Notes under the pieces: generated by a model
Told to the model about the DNA's origin: nothing
The model's database searches: none
The model's input: only the letters and a program-made list of their open reading frames with translations
Shown: positions 16,859 through 26,017 of the stretch, piece after piece
Position numbering within the stretch: position 1 is the stretch's first letter
Layout: each line of letters opens with the position of its first letter
Translations under genes and position numbers: made by a program
Assembly (NCBI RefSeq): GCF_000423345.1
Contig: NZ_AUHU01000011.1
Coordinates: 84,164 to 148,163 of the forward strand
Length of the DNA stretch: 64,000 nt
Direction: 5' to 3'
DNA from: Marinimicrobium agarilyticum DSM 16975
Lineage (GTDB): Bacteria > Pseudomonadota > Gammaproteobacteria > Pseudomonadales > Cellvibrionaceae

Positions 16859-19800
16859 ATGAAGAAGGCATTGATTCGACGCTCTCTCGGCCTCGCCATC
16901 GCGACCGCCATGGGTGTTGCGACTGCGCCGGGCCTGGCCCAGCAAACCAGCTCCGCCATTCAGGGGTTTGTGACCGACGCCAGCGGCAATCCGGTGGATG
17001 ATGCCCAGGTGGTGGTGACCCACACGCCCACCAACAGTCGCAACCAACTGATGACCAACGACGCGGGTCGCTTCAGTGCAGACGGTCTGCGTGTCGGGGG
17101 GCCCTACACGGTCACGATTCGCTCCGATGAAGGGGAGCGTACCCTTGAAGATCTCTATTTGACCCTGGGTGATGCCTACGCCCTTGAAGTCGTGCTTCGC
17201 TCCGTTGCCACCGAAGATATCGTGGTGGTGGGCAATATTCTGGAGCAGGAGTTTGCCGCTGTTGGCCCCAGCTCCTCGTTCGGGGTGAGTGATCTGCGCA
17301 ACGCCCCGGCGATCAACCGGGACCTCAAAGATGTGGTCCGCCTCGATCCGCGCATTTATGTGGACGAAGCCTTCGGTGACTCGATTCAGTGCGCCGGTGC
17401 CAATCCGCGCTTTAACAGCCTGACTGTCGATGGCGTTCGCATGAACGACAACTTCGGTTTGAACAGCAACGGCTACCCCACCGAGCGTATGCCTTTCCCC
17501 TACGACGCGATCGAGCAGGTTGCCGTGGAGCTGGCGCCCTTTGACGTTCAGTACGGTGGTTTCAGTGCCTGTAACATCAACGCCGTCACCAAGGCCGGCA
17601 GTAACGAGGTGCACGGCTCCGTTTTCTTCGATTACACCGATGACTCCCTGACCGGTGACTCGCTGGAAGGCGACAAGATCGATGTGGCGCCGTTTGATGA
17701 GCAGCGCTATGGCTTCAGTGTGGGCGCGCCTTTGATTCAGGACAAGCTGTTTCTCTTTGCCGCCTACGAAAAACTGGAAGGGGTCGATACTTTCGGTCGT
17801 GGCCCGGTCGGGACCAATGTGGCCACGCCGGTGGAAGGCGTCAGCGTAGAACAGGCGAATGACATTGCGCGTATCGCCAACGAACTCTACGGCTACAACC
17901 CGGGCGGTTTCCCAACCAGTTTGCCGGTGGAGGACGAGAAATTTCTGGTGAAGCTGGACTGGAATATCAGTGAAGATCACCGCGCTGCTCTGACCTACAA
18001 CTACAACGACGGTTACAGTATCGCCGAATCCGATGGCGACCCGGATGAGTTGGAGTTCTCCAACCATTATTACGAACGCGGCGCGGAGCTCACCAGCTAC
18101 GTTGGGCAACTGTTTTCCGACTGGAGCGACCGCTTCTCAACTGAAGTGAAACTGGGCTACCAGGAGCTGGACAATCGCCAGCTGTCGCTGGCGGGCGTGG
18201 AATTCGGTGAGTTTCAGATCACCACCGAAAACGATCACGACAACGATGGTAACCCCTCCGAGGCCACAGTTTACCTCGGGGCGGATGACTCCCGCCACGC
18301 CAACAAGCTCAGCTACGAAACCTTCAACCTGAAACTGGCGGGCACTTACGCGTTGGATATGCAGACCTTCACCGTCGGTTACGAGCGTGAAGAGTTCGAC
18401 GTGTTCAATATGTTCATCCAGGAGTCAGAAGGCGAATACCGGTTCGACTCTATCGACGCCTTTGAAGCGGGCACGCCCAGCGCCATTATTTATGAAAACG
18501 CGGCGAACACCAACGTCAAGGCTGACGCCGCTGCCGAGTTCGGTTACGTCATCAACACGCTGTATGCCCAAGATGAATTCTATTTTGGCGGAAATGATCT
18601 CACCGTGGTGGCCGGTCTGCGCTATGACTGGTACGAGAGCGATGACGTTCCGGCCTGGAACCGCGACATCTACTTGACCTATGGCCTGGACAACGAACAG
18701 AACCTGGACGGCAAAGACCTGCTTCAACCGCGCCTGGGCTTTAATTGGAATGTGACCAGCGCGATGGAACTGCACGGCGGTGTAGGGCTGTACTCCGGCG
18801 GCAACCCCAACGTCTGGATTTCCAATAACTACTCCAATGACGGCGTCACGCAGATTGAAGTTCAGGATCGTTCCGGAACCTCGGTGTTTGATATGGAATT
18901 CACTGGTGAAGGGCGTCCGGGTTATGACATTCCTCAGGATCTTTACGACCAGGTAGCGGCCGGCAACGGTCAGGCCGGGGGCGTCAATCTGATGGACCCA
19001 AACTTCAAGATCCCGTCGTCCTGGAAGTACGCCTTTGGCGGTAGCTACGATTTCGGAAACGATCTGGTACTGTCCGCCGACTTGTTGTACAGCGAGATGG
19101 AAGATGCCGCCATCATCAAGGACATCTCCCGCGTACAGACCGGCACGGCCATAGACGGACGCCCGGTTTACGGCAGCATCGACGGTCGCAGCCAAGACTT
19201 CATGCTCACCAATGTGAAAGGCGATTCAGGCAAGGCACTGACTTTCTCCCTGGGCCTGAGCAAATACTTCGATTTCGGTCTGGAAACCGCTTTTGGTTAC
19301 GCCTACAGCGATGCCGAAGACGTCAACCCCATGACCAGCTCCGTGGCCTTCTCCAACTACACCAACATCGCCGTATCCGATCCGGAAAATCCGGGTGCGG
19401 CGACCTCCAACTACAACATTCCCCACCGCTTCACAACGAAACTCGCTTATGAAAAAGCCTTTTTCGGAGATTACCAAACCCGTATTACGCTCTTTGGCTC
19501 AGCCAACGAAGGTCGTCCCTACAGCTACGCGGTCGATAATGGCTTCCTCTTTGGAGACTCCACTGGGTTTATTGAACGCCACCTGCTGTATGTGCCCACC
19601 GGGGTTAATGATTCAGCTGTCGTATTTGGCGACGAATTCGATACTGACGCTTTCTTTGCCTGGGTAGATTCCGAAGGCCTTAACCGCGGCCAGATCATGG
19701 AGCGCAACGACCTGTACAGTGACTGGTGGGTCAAGTTTGACCTCAAGCTGGAACAGGAGCTGCCGGGCTTCTCCCGCGACCATCGCTCTTCGCTGTACAT

Positions 19801-20008
19801 GGTGGTGGAGAACCTGGGCAACCTGATCAATGATGACTGGGGCGTTCAGTACGAAGCCGGCTTCCCGCGGATTCAGACCGCCGTGGACGCTTCCATGGAT
19901 GATCAGGGCCGCTACGTGTACGAGAGCTTCCGTGACCCCGCCGGCCCCACCCGCGAGGGCGAGCCGTCTCTGTGGGAAATCCGTCTCGGTGTTCGCTACG
20001 ACTTCTGA
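16859..20008 (+). CDS. TonB-dependent receptor with N-terminal carboxypeptidase-regulatory-like domain
   Basis: Outer-membrane active transporter of 1,049 residues. The signal peptide ends near residue 28 (APGLA-QQ). A CarboxypepD_reg Ig-like domain follows (about 30-115; IQGFVTDASGNPVDDAQVVV), then the plug (about 118-250; VDGVRMNDNFG, INAVTKAGSNEVHGSVFF) and a 22-strand barrel ending in an aromatic residue (LGVRYDF). This layout is shared with Oar-like receptors. Substrate is not shown by the sequence; the divergent phosphodiesterase-fold lipoprotein and possible Pho box suggest a phosphorus source released by that enzyme. Confidence 0.9.
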   Translation: MKKALIRRSLGLAIATAMGVATAPGLAQQTSSAIQGFVTDASGNPVDDAQVVVTHTPTNSRNQLMTNDAGRFSADGLRVGGPYTVTIRSDEGERTLEDLYLTLGDAYALEVVLRSVATEDIVVVGNILEQEFAAVGPSSSFGVSDLRNAPAINRDLKDVVRLDPRIYVDEAFGDSIQCAGANPRFNSLTVDGVRMNDNFGLNSNGYPTERMPFPYDAIEQVAVELAPFDVQYGGFSACNINAVTKAGSNEVHGSVFFDYTDDSLTGDSLEGDKIDVAPFDEQRYGFSVGAPLIQDKLFLFAAYEKLEGVDTFGRGPVGTNVATPVEGVSVEQANDIARIANELYGYNPGGFPTSLPVEDEKFLVKLDWNISEDHRAALTYNYNDGYSIAESDGDPDELEFSNHYYERGAELTSYVGQLFSDWSDRFSTEVKLGYQELDNRQLSLAGVEFGEFQITTENDHDNDGNPSEATVYLGADDSRHANKLSYETFNLKLAGTYALDMQTFTVGYEREEFDVFNMFIQESEGEYRFDSIDAFEAGTPSAIIYENAANTNVKADAAAEFGYVINTLYAQDEFYFGGNDLTVVAGLRYDWYESDDVPAWNRDIYLTYGLDNEQNLDGKDLLQPRLGFNWNVTSAMELHGGVGLYSGGNPNVWISNNYSNDGVTQIEVQDRSGTSVFDMEFTGEGRPGYDIPQDLYDQVAAGNGQAGGVNLMDPNFKIPSSWKYAFGGSYDFGNDLVLSADLLYSEMEDAAIIKDISRVQTGTAIDGRPVYGSIDGRSQDFMLTNVKGDSGKALTFSLGLSKYFDFGLETAFGYAYSDAEDVNPMTSSVAFSNYTNIAVSDPENPGAATSNYNIPHRFTTKLAYEKAFFGDYQTRITLFGSANEGRPYSYAVDNGFLFGDSTGFIERHLLYVPTGVNDSAVVFGDEFDTDAFFAWVDSEGLNRGQIMERNDLYSDWWVKFDLKLEQELPGFSRDHRSSLYMVVENLGNLINDDWGVQYEAGFPRIQTAVDASMDDQGRYVYESFRDPAGPTREGEPSLWEIRLGVRYDF

Positions 20009-20073
20009 CGCCTGAAACCTCAAGGAACAGGGAGACTTGTATTGCGTGATGGGCTGGCGGTAAACTCCGGTTC

Positions 20074-20406
20074 ATGAAACGCGTCTCCCTGCTCCTTTTT
20101 TTAGTGCTCGTCTCGTTTGCGAACCTCGTGTTCGCGGCGGACTGGCACGAGCGTGCGTCGGGAGACGAGCTCGCGTTGGCGGCCATTTTTGAAGACGGCG
20201 AGGCGACGGAGCACTCGGAACATCCCCATCCCCCCGGCGGCAACTGTATGCACAGCCACAGCTGCCACGCCCACGCGCATTTGTTTTCTATCGATACTGA
20301 CGGTTACAGCGCTATTGTCACCGAAGGTGATCGCTGGCAGGCGGTGAACCTGCCATTACCTCCCCAGCACTTTATGGCACCGGATGTGCCCCCTCCCATT
20401 GCCTGA
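20074..20406 (+). CDS. His/Cys-rich periplasmic protein preceding a Czc-type efflux operon (CzcI-like)
   Basis: A 110-residue protein with a signal peptide ending near residue 22 (VFA-ADWH). The middle holds a dense metal-ligand cluster, HSEHPHPPGG-N-C-MHSHSCHAHAH, with eight His and two Cys in about 25 residues, then a Pro-rich tail. Size, position directly before czcC and composition match the small CzcI-type proteins that begin Czc operons and modulate their induction, but sequence similarity to CzcI is weak. A periplasmic metal buffer or sensor is the likely role. Confidence 0.75.
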   Translation: MKRVSLLLFLVLVSFANLVFAADWHERASGDELALAAIFEDGEATEHSEHPHPPGGNCMHSHSCHAHAHLFSIDTDGYSAIVTEGDRWQAVNLPLPPQHFMAPDVPPPIA

Positions 20407-20501
20407 CGTTTTCTCTGAACCCTCTCGACCGGTGATTGACTCTCGGGTGTAGCCCGCGTCGCACCGGTTTTGGCTGACATTGGAAAACAGGCAGGTTATG
20501 C

Positions 20502-21857
20502 ATGTTGCTTTCTTATATATTCCCCCCGTCGGGACGGGCGGGGTGGCTGAGCGTCTGGCTCCTGACATTGTCACTGCTCAGTATCTCCGCCAATGCCGAG
20601 CCGGCGCCGTTGTCACTGAATGAAGCGTTGGCTCGCACACTGGAAAGCCACCCGGAGCTGGCTCAATTTCCCTATCGGCGCCGCGCCTCTGAGGCGCGGG
20701 AACTCCAGGCCGGTTTAAGGCCGAATCCGGAATTGGCCCTCGAGGTGGAAAACATTGCTGGCAGCGGTCGTTTCTCGGGCACCGGTTCCGCCGAGACGTC
20801 GCTGGTGTTGAGTCAGGTGCTTGAACTCGGTGGTAAGCGCTCGCAGCGCGAGCAGGTCGCTCGCCATAGAACCGACCTGCTCGAGCGGGAATACCAAACG
20901 GCGCGCTGGCAGGTATTGGCGGAGACGGTGCGCCGTTTCCTGCAAACAGCCCAAGCTCAGGAGCAGATTCGTCTTGCCGAGCTGTCACTGGAGCTCGCCC
21001 GCCAAAGCCGAGACACCATTCAAAGGCGTGTTCGGGCCGGCACCACCAACGACGCGTCGCTTCAGCGGGCCACCATTGCGCTTACGCGCTCGGAACTTGC
21101 GCTGGCAGGTGCCCGACAGCAGCTGACCTCCGCCCGGGTGTCGCTGGCGGCCCAGTGGGGTGAAAGCCAACCGTCGTTCGAGCGGGTCTTGGCAAGCCTT
21201 TACCAGTTGGTGTCATTGCCGGATTTCGCGCAGGTTCGTGCTCACTTGGCATCGTCACCCGAATTGACACGCTTTCTGACTGAGAAACGGCTGCGCGAGG
21301 CCGAGCTGCAACTGGCGCGCGCTCGTGGCCGACAGGACCTGCGCGTCGGTATTGGTGTGAAACAGATGCAGGATACCGATGAGCACGCTTTTACGTTGAG
21401 CCTCTCCATGCCCATCGGCACGAGCGATCGCAACCAGGGCACCGTCGCCGCGCGACGGGCGGAGTACGAGCAACTGGCACTGGAAGAGAAAGCCGCCCGC
21501 GTTGAACTGATGGCACGCGTTCAGCGCCTCTACCAGGAATTGACGGTGTTTCGACAGACTGCCGAACAGCTCCGACTCAAGGCCTTGCCCGCTGCGCGCG
21601 ACGCGCTTGAAAGTATCTCCCGCGGTTACGAGCGGGGCCTTTACACCTACCTGGAACTGGCCGAAGCGCGTCGTGAACGGCTGGCAGTGGAACGCGATAT
21701 CTTGACGGCCGCGGTCAACTTTCATCAAACACTGGTCACGCTGGAACAGCTGACCGGTACCGGTATGACCGGGCAGTGGACGCTTGAACCCGACGCGGTC
21801 AAACGCGCTGGCGGCTCCTCCGGTATCAATAATGACGAACAAGCAGGTGAATCATGA
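20502..21857 (+). CDS. czcC: Outer-membrane efflux protein, CzcC-type (TolC family)
   Basis: TolC-like outer-membrane channel of a heavy-metal tripartite pump. Signal peptide ends near residue 32 (SANA-EPAP). The mature protein has the two typical OEP repeats, starting SLNEALARTLESHPEL and after about residue 230, with long alpha-helical coiled regions and PNPELALEVENIAGSGRFSG near the start, which is a CzcC-family feature. Length of 451 residues is normal. Its stop overlaps the start of czcB (ATGA), so translation is coupled. First structural gene of the efflux operon. Confidence 0.9.
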   Translation: MLLSYIFPPSGRAGWLSVWLLTLSLLSISANAEPAPLSLNEALARTLESHPELAQFPYRRRASEARELQAGLRPNPELALEVENIAGSGRFSGTGSAETSLVLSQVLELGGKRSQREQVARHRTDLLEREYQTARWQVLAETVRRFLQTAQAQEQIRLAELSLELARQSRDTIQRRVRAGTTNDASLQRATIALTRSELALAGARQQLTSARVSLAAQWGESQPSFERVLASLYQLVSLPDFAQVRAHLASSPELTRFLTEKRLREAELQLARARGRQDLRVGIGVKQMQDTDEHAFTLSLSMPIGTSDRNQGTVAARRAEYEQLALEEKAARVELMARVQRLYQELTVFRQTAEQLRLKALPAARDALESISRGYERGLYTYLELAEARRERLAVERDILTAAVNFHQTLVTLEQLTGTGMTGQWTLEPDAVKRAGGSSGINNDEQAGES

Positions 21858-22864
21858 AGCACACACTTCCTTCTTTGAGCAGGCTGATTTGCGCCGCTCT
21901 GGTGATGGGCATGGGTTTGCCGGCGTTCGCCCAAGGCGACGCCGGGCATGCTCACGAACAAAAGGCTCAGAAAAAGCACACTGAAGCACATGCCGACAGC
22001 GGTTCCGACACGAAGCACGCAGGCCATGAGGAACACGAGAACGCCGCCACAGAGCTTGCGCTGGACGAGTTGAAAGCATTGGGGGGCGTTGTGGCAATCG
22101 CCGGACCGACAACGCTGAAGCGAACGGTCACACTTCCTGGCGAAATTCGTCTCGACAAAGAAGCGGTGGCGCACGTCAGCCCGCGCTACGCAGCGCAAAT
22201 TGTTGAGGTGAATGCGCGCATTGGCGATGTTGTTGAGGCGGGCGATACCCTGGCGGTGGCGGAAAGTTCCCAGACCCTTCAGCGTTTCGAATTGAAGTCG
22301 CTGGTTGGAGGTACGGTGATTGACCGGCACGCCAGCCTCGGAGAGCAGCTGCAGCCTTCAGATGCGGCCTTCGAAATCGCTGACCTGACCCGCTTGTGGG
22401 TGGACATTGCCCTGTATCCTCGCCAGATAGGTCGCATCAAACAGGGTCAACCGGTGCGCCTTACCACCGCCTTTGGTCCGAAGCCGGTCACTGCCACTGT
22501 CGACTATATCGCACCGCTGGTGGATGAGCAGTTGCGCACCGGCTTGGCCCGGGTCTACCTGGACAATGAGGCGGGGCACTGGAAACCCGGTATGTTTGTG
22601 GAGGCGGAGGTTACTTTGGCGGAGTCCCCTGTTGCGGTGGCGGTGCCCCCTTCGGCCCTGATCAATTACGAGGGTGAAACCGTTGTTTTTGTTCGAGAGG
22701 GCGAGCGTTGGCACCCTCGACCGGTGACGCTGGGAGAAGAAAGCCGCGAGCAAGTTGAAATTCTCTCGGGGCTTGAAGCGGGAGAGGCGTATGTCTCCGA
22801 GGGTGGGTTTGTGGTGAAAGCGAACCTGCTTAAAAGCGAGCTTGAAGCCGGACACCACCACTAA
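21854..22864 (+). CDS. czcB: RND efflux periplasmic adaptor, CzcB-type
   Basis: Membrane-fusion protein linking the inner-membrane pump to CzcC. A signal peptide (to about residue 25) is followed by a His-rich stretch (GHAHEQKAQKK, HADSG, KHAGHEEHEN) that could bind metal, then the barrel-sandwich (lipoyl) halves around residues 95-170, a short hairpin domain, and a beta-barrel domain. It ends in HHH. The His-rich arms are typical of adaptors for divalent cations. Overlaps czcC by four bases and precedes czcA by 14 bases. Confidence 0.92.
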   Translation: MKHTLPSLSRLICAALVMGMGLPAFAQGDAGHAHEQKAQKKHTEAHADSGSDTKHAGHEEHENAATELALDELKALGGVVAIAGPTTLKRTVTLPGEIRLDKEAVAHVSPRYAAQIVEVNARIGDVVEAGDTLAVAESSQTLQRFELKSLVGGTVIDRHASLGEQLQPSDAAFEIADLTRLWVDIALYPRQIGRIKQGQPVRLTTAFGPKPVTATVDYIAPLVDEQLRTGLARVYLDNEAGHWKPGMFVEAEVTLAESPVAVAVPPSALINYEGETVVFVREGERWHPRPVTLGEESREQVEILSGLEAGEAYVSEGGFVVKANLLKSELEAGHHH

Positions 22865-22878
22865 CCCGCGGAGGACTT

Positions 22879-25800
22879 ATGCAAGCAATTATTCGAGCGG
22901 CCTTGCAGAACCGGCTTCTGGTGGTGGTGCTGGCGCTGGCCACCGTTGCCGGGGGTTATGCCGCCTACCGCAGTCTGCCGGTAGATGCCTACCCGGATAT
23001 CTCCCCATCGCTGGTGCAGGTGTTTGTGGAAACCGAGGGCCTGGCGCCGGAAGAGGTTGAAAAGTACGTGACCTATCCGCTGGAAAGCGCGATGAACGGA
23101 CTGCCGAAACTGGATCATATCCGGTCCGTCTCAAACTTCGGTCTGTCGGTGGTCAATATTTATTTTGAAGACGGCACCGATATCTATTTTGCCCGACAAC
23201 TGGTGGGCGAACGATTGCAGGCCGCCCGCGAGGCCATTCCGGAGGGATTCGGCAAACCGGAGATGGGCCCGATCACTACCGGCCTGGGGCAGATTCTGTT
23301 TTATGTGCTGGAAGATACCACCGGCCAGTACAGTGGTACGGAGTTGCGGGAGGTGCAGGACTGGATCGTCAAGTTCAACCTGCAGACGGTCAAGGGCGTC
23401 ACCGAGGTGTTATCCATTGGCGGGCACGTCAAACAGTTTCAGGTGCGAATCGACCCTCAAGCGCTGTTGCGTTACGACGTCTCCCTGCCGCAGATCAAAG
23501 CCCGCATCGAGGCCAATAACGCCAACGCCGGGGCGCAGTTTATTGTGCAGAATGACGAACAGTATATTGTTCGCTCTGTGGGGCTTGCCAAAAACCTGGA
23601 CGACCTGCGTCAGATTGTTGTCAAAAGCATCGATGGTGTGCCGGTGTACTTGCATCAATTGGGCGAGCTGACCATTGGCGGGGAAATCCGGCGCGGGCTT
23701 GTGACCAAGGATGCCGAAGGCGAGGCCGTGGTGGGCATGGTGCTGAAACTGATAGGGGCCAATACGTCCAATGTGATCAGCGCGGTCAAAAAAGAACTGG
23801 CAAGCATCAACGCCAATCTGCCGGAGGGGATGACAGTCACCCCTTACTACGACCAGGCGCAACTGGTCGAGGCCGCGGTCTCGACGGTCACCAACGCCTT
23901 GCTCCAGGGCATCGTTCTGGTCGCCCTGGTATTGATTGCCTTCATGGGCGGTTGGCGTCCGAGTCTGGTGGTGGCGTTGTCCATTCCCTTCTCGGTGTGT
24001 TTGGCGTTGATCGGCATGAAGTGGTTTGGTATTTCCGCCAACCTGATGTCGCTCGGTGGCCTGGCTATCGCGATCGGCATGATGGTGGATGGCGCCGTGG
24101 TGGTGGTGGAGAACATTGATCGCTCATTGCACCACGCAAGCCCCGAGGAGTCGCGCCTCCATATCGTCGCGCGCGCCAGTCAGGCCGTGGCCCGTCCGAT
24201 TCTGTTTGCCATCAGCATTATCATCGTCGTGTTTCTGCCGCTGTTCAGCTTGCAGGGCGTGGAGGGCGCGACCTTTCGGCCACTGGCTTACACGGTCTCC
24301 CTGGCGATGCTCGGGTCCTTGATTTTTGCCCTGGTGGTGGCCCCGGTGGCGGCGTCTCTGCTGATGCGCCGGCCCAAGGTGGCAAGTGAAGAGGACGAGC
24401 CCAAAGGGCTGATCGGTTATCTCGCTCGCGGCTACCAGCCTTTGGTCCAGCGCTTTGTGAACCACCGTTGGTTGGCGTTGGGCTGCGCGGGCCTGGTGCT
24501 TGCGGTGGGGTTGGTCATCGGCCCGCGACTCGGTTCCGAGTTTGTGCCGCGATTCAATGAAGGTGACCTGTTGATTCGGGCCACCATGGCGCCCTCTATC
24601 TCTCTGGAGAAGGCCAAGAGTTATGTCCACCTGCTTGAACAGCGGATACAGGCGCGCTTCCCCGAGGTGACCCAAGTGGTGACCCGCCTGGGGCGGGGCG
24701 AGGTAGGCGCCCATGCGGACCCGGTGAACAACGCGGAAATTTTTGTGGCACTCAAGCCCAAGGACGAATGGCAAACCGCCGACACGCTGGACGGCCTGTA
24801 CCGGGCCATCAGCACCGAGCTCGAGGACTTTCCCGGAACCAAGTTCAACCTCACCCAGCCCATTGCCGCTTCGGTGGACGAACTGCTCACCGGCACCAAG
24901 GCCGAGCTGGCGGCGAAACTGTTCGGGGACGACCTGACGGTGTTGGATCGAAAGGCCGGGGAAATCGCCGAGGTGCTACGCGGGATGAAGGGCGCGGAAG
25001 GGGTGCAAAAAGATCAGGTGGGCGGCACGCCGCAAGTGCGCATTCAACTGAACCGGCGGGCGATCGCCCGCTACAACCTGAACATTTCGGACGTTCAGGA
25101 AACTCTTCGTATCGCGGTGGGCGGAGCCAGTGCGGGACAGGTGTTCGAGGGCATTCGCCGGTTTGATATTTATCTGCGGCTGCAAGCGTCGGCCCGGGAC
25201 CGCACCGAAGTGTTGGGAGACCTGAAAATACGCAACCCGCAGGGCCTGGAGGTTCCGCTGAACGAGCTGGCGACCATCGAAGAGGTGGTTGGCCCGCGAC
25301 AGATTACCCGGGAAAACAACCAGCGCTTTATCACCATTCAGGCCAATGTGCTCGGTCGGGATATCGGCTCGTTCGTGGCCGAAGCGGACCGGGTGATTGC
25401 CGAGCAGGTGGAATTGCCGCCGGGCTATTTCCTCAAGTGGGGCGGTCAGTTTGAGTTGCAGCAGCAGGCTAACAAGCGGTTGATGATCGTGGTGCCGATT
25501 ACCTTGGCGCTGGTATTCTTCATGCTCTATGCCAACTTCGGCTCGCTGCGCAACGCCCTGTTGATTATGCTCAACATTCCCCTGGCGCTGGTGGGTGGCG
25601 CCGTGTCCTTGTGGCTGGCCGGGTTGAGTCTGTCCGTACCCGCGTCGGTGGGCTTTATTGCGCTGTTCGGGATTGCGCTGGAAAACGGGCTGGTGCTGGT
25701 CAGCTACCTGAACGAGCTGGTGCGTAACGGTGTGCCTGTGGCCAAGGCCTGTGTTCAGGCCGCCATGGCGCGCTTGCGTCCGGTGGTCATGACCGCCGTC

Positions 25801-25974
25801 ACCACCGGCCTGGGGCTGATGCCGTTGCTGTTTGCCACCGGAACGGGCAGTGAAGTCCAGCGGCCCCTGGCAGCGGTGGTGATTGGCGGGCTGGTGACAG
25901 CGACTATACTGACCTTGTTGATCTTGCCCGCGTTGTATCCCTGGTTTTCCGACCCGAAGAACACGGAGCAATAA
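22879..25974 (+). CDS. czcA: Heavy-metal efflux RND transporter, CzcA/CusA family
   Basis: Inner-membrane proton-driven pump of 1,031 residues with 12 predicted helices and two large periplasmic loops. The substrate motif in helix 4 is A398-I-G-M-M-V-D404-G-A-V-V-V-V-E411-N. Classical CzcA pumps have DFG at the place of A398-I-G; here that first Asp is lost while D404 and E411 remain. This resembles the HME5/nickel-type signature more than the Zn/Co/Cd one, so the symbol marks the family, not the metal. Conserved start MQAIIRAALQNRLL and YPDISPSLVQVF are typical. Third structural gene of the operon. Confidence 0.92.
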   Translation: MQAIIRAALQNRLLVVVLALATVAGGYAAYRSLPVDAYPDISPSLVQVFVETEGLAPEEVEKYVTYPLESAMNGLPKLDHIRSVSNFGLSVVNIYFEDGTDIYFARQLVGERLQAAREAIPEGFGKPEMGPITTGLGQILFYVLEDTTGQYSGTELREVQDWIVKFNLQTVKGVTEVLSIGGHVKQFQVRIDPQALLRYDVSLPQIKARIEANNANAGAQFIVQNDEQYIVRSVGLAKNLDDLRQIVVKSIDGVPVYLHQLGELTIGGEIRRGLVTKDAEGEAVVGMVLKLIGANTSNVISAVKKELASINANLPEGMTVTPYYDQAQLVEAAVSTVTNALLQGIVLVALVLIAFMGGWRPSLVVALSIPFSVCLALIGMKWFGISANLMSLGGLAIAIGMMVDGAVVVVENIDRSLHHASPEESRLHIVARASQAVARPILFAISIIIVVFLPLFSLQGVEGATFRPLAYTVSLAMLGSLIFALVVAPVAASLLMRRPKVASEEDEPKGLIGYLARGYQPLVQRFVNHRWLALGCAGLVLAVGLVIGPRLGSEFVPRFNEGDLLIRATMAPSISLEKAKSYVHLLEQRIQARFPEVTQVVTRLGRGEVGAHADPVNNAEIFVALKPKDEWQTADTLDGLYRAISTELEDFPGTKFNLTQPIAASVDELLTGTKAELAAKLFGDDLTVLDRKAGEIAEVLRGMKGAEGVQKDQVGGTPQVRIQLNRRAIARYNLNISDVQETLRIAVGGASAGQVFEGIRRFDIYLRLQASARDRTEVLGDLKIRNPQGLEVPLNELATIEEVVGPRQITRENNQRFITIQANVLGRDIGSFVAEADRVIAEQVELPPGYFLKWGGQFELQQQANKRLMIVVPITLALVFFMLYANFGSLRNALLIMLNIPLALVGGAVSLWLAGLSLSVPASVGFIALFGIALENGLVLVSYLNELVRNGVPVAKACVQAAMARLRPVVMTAVTTGLGLMPLLFATGTGSEVQRPLAAVVIGGLVTATILTLLILPALYPWFSDPKNTEQ

Positions 25975-26017
25975 CGGCAATCCGGTTTTTGTCAGTGCGG
26001 CACGCAGGAGTAGTGGT

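Noticed and set aside
24976..25980. 334-codon frame opposite the 3' part of the efflux pump gene
   Set aside because: Antisense shadow; composition (Gln/His/Arg rich) is typical of such frames.
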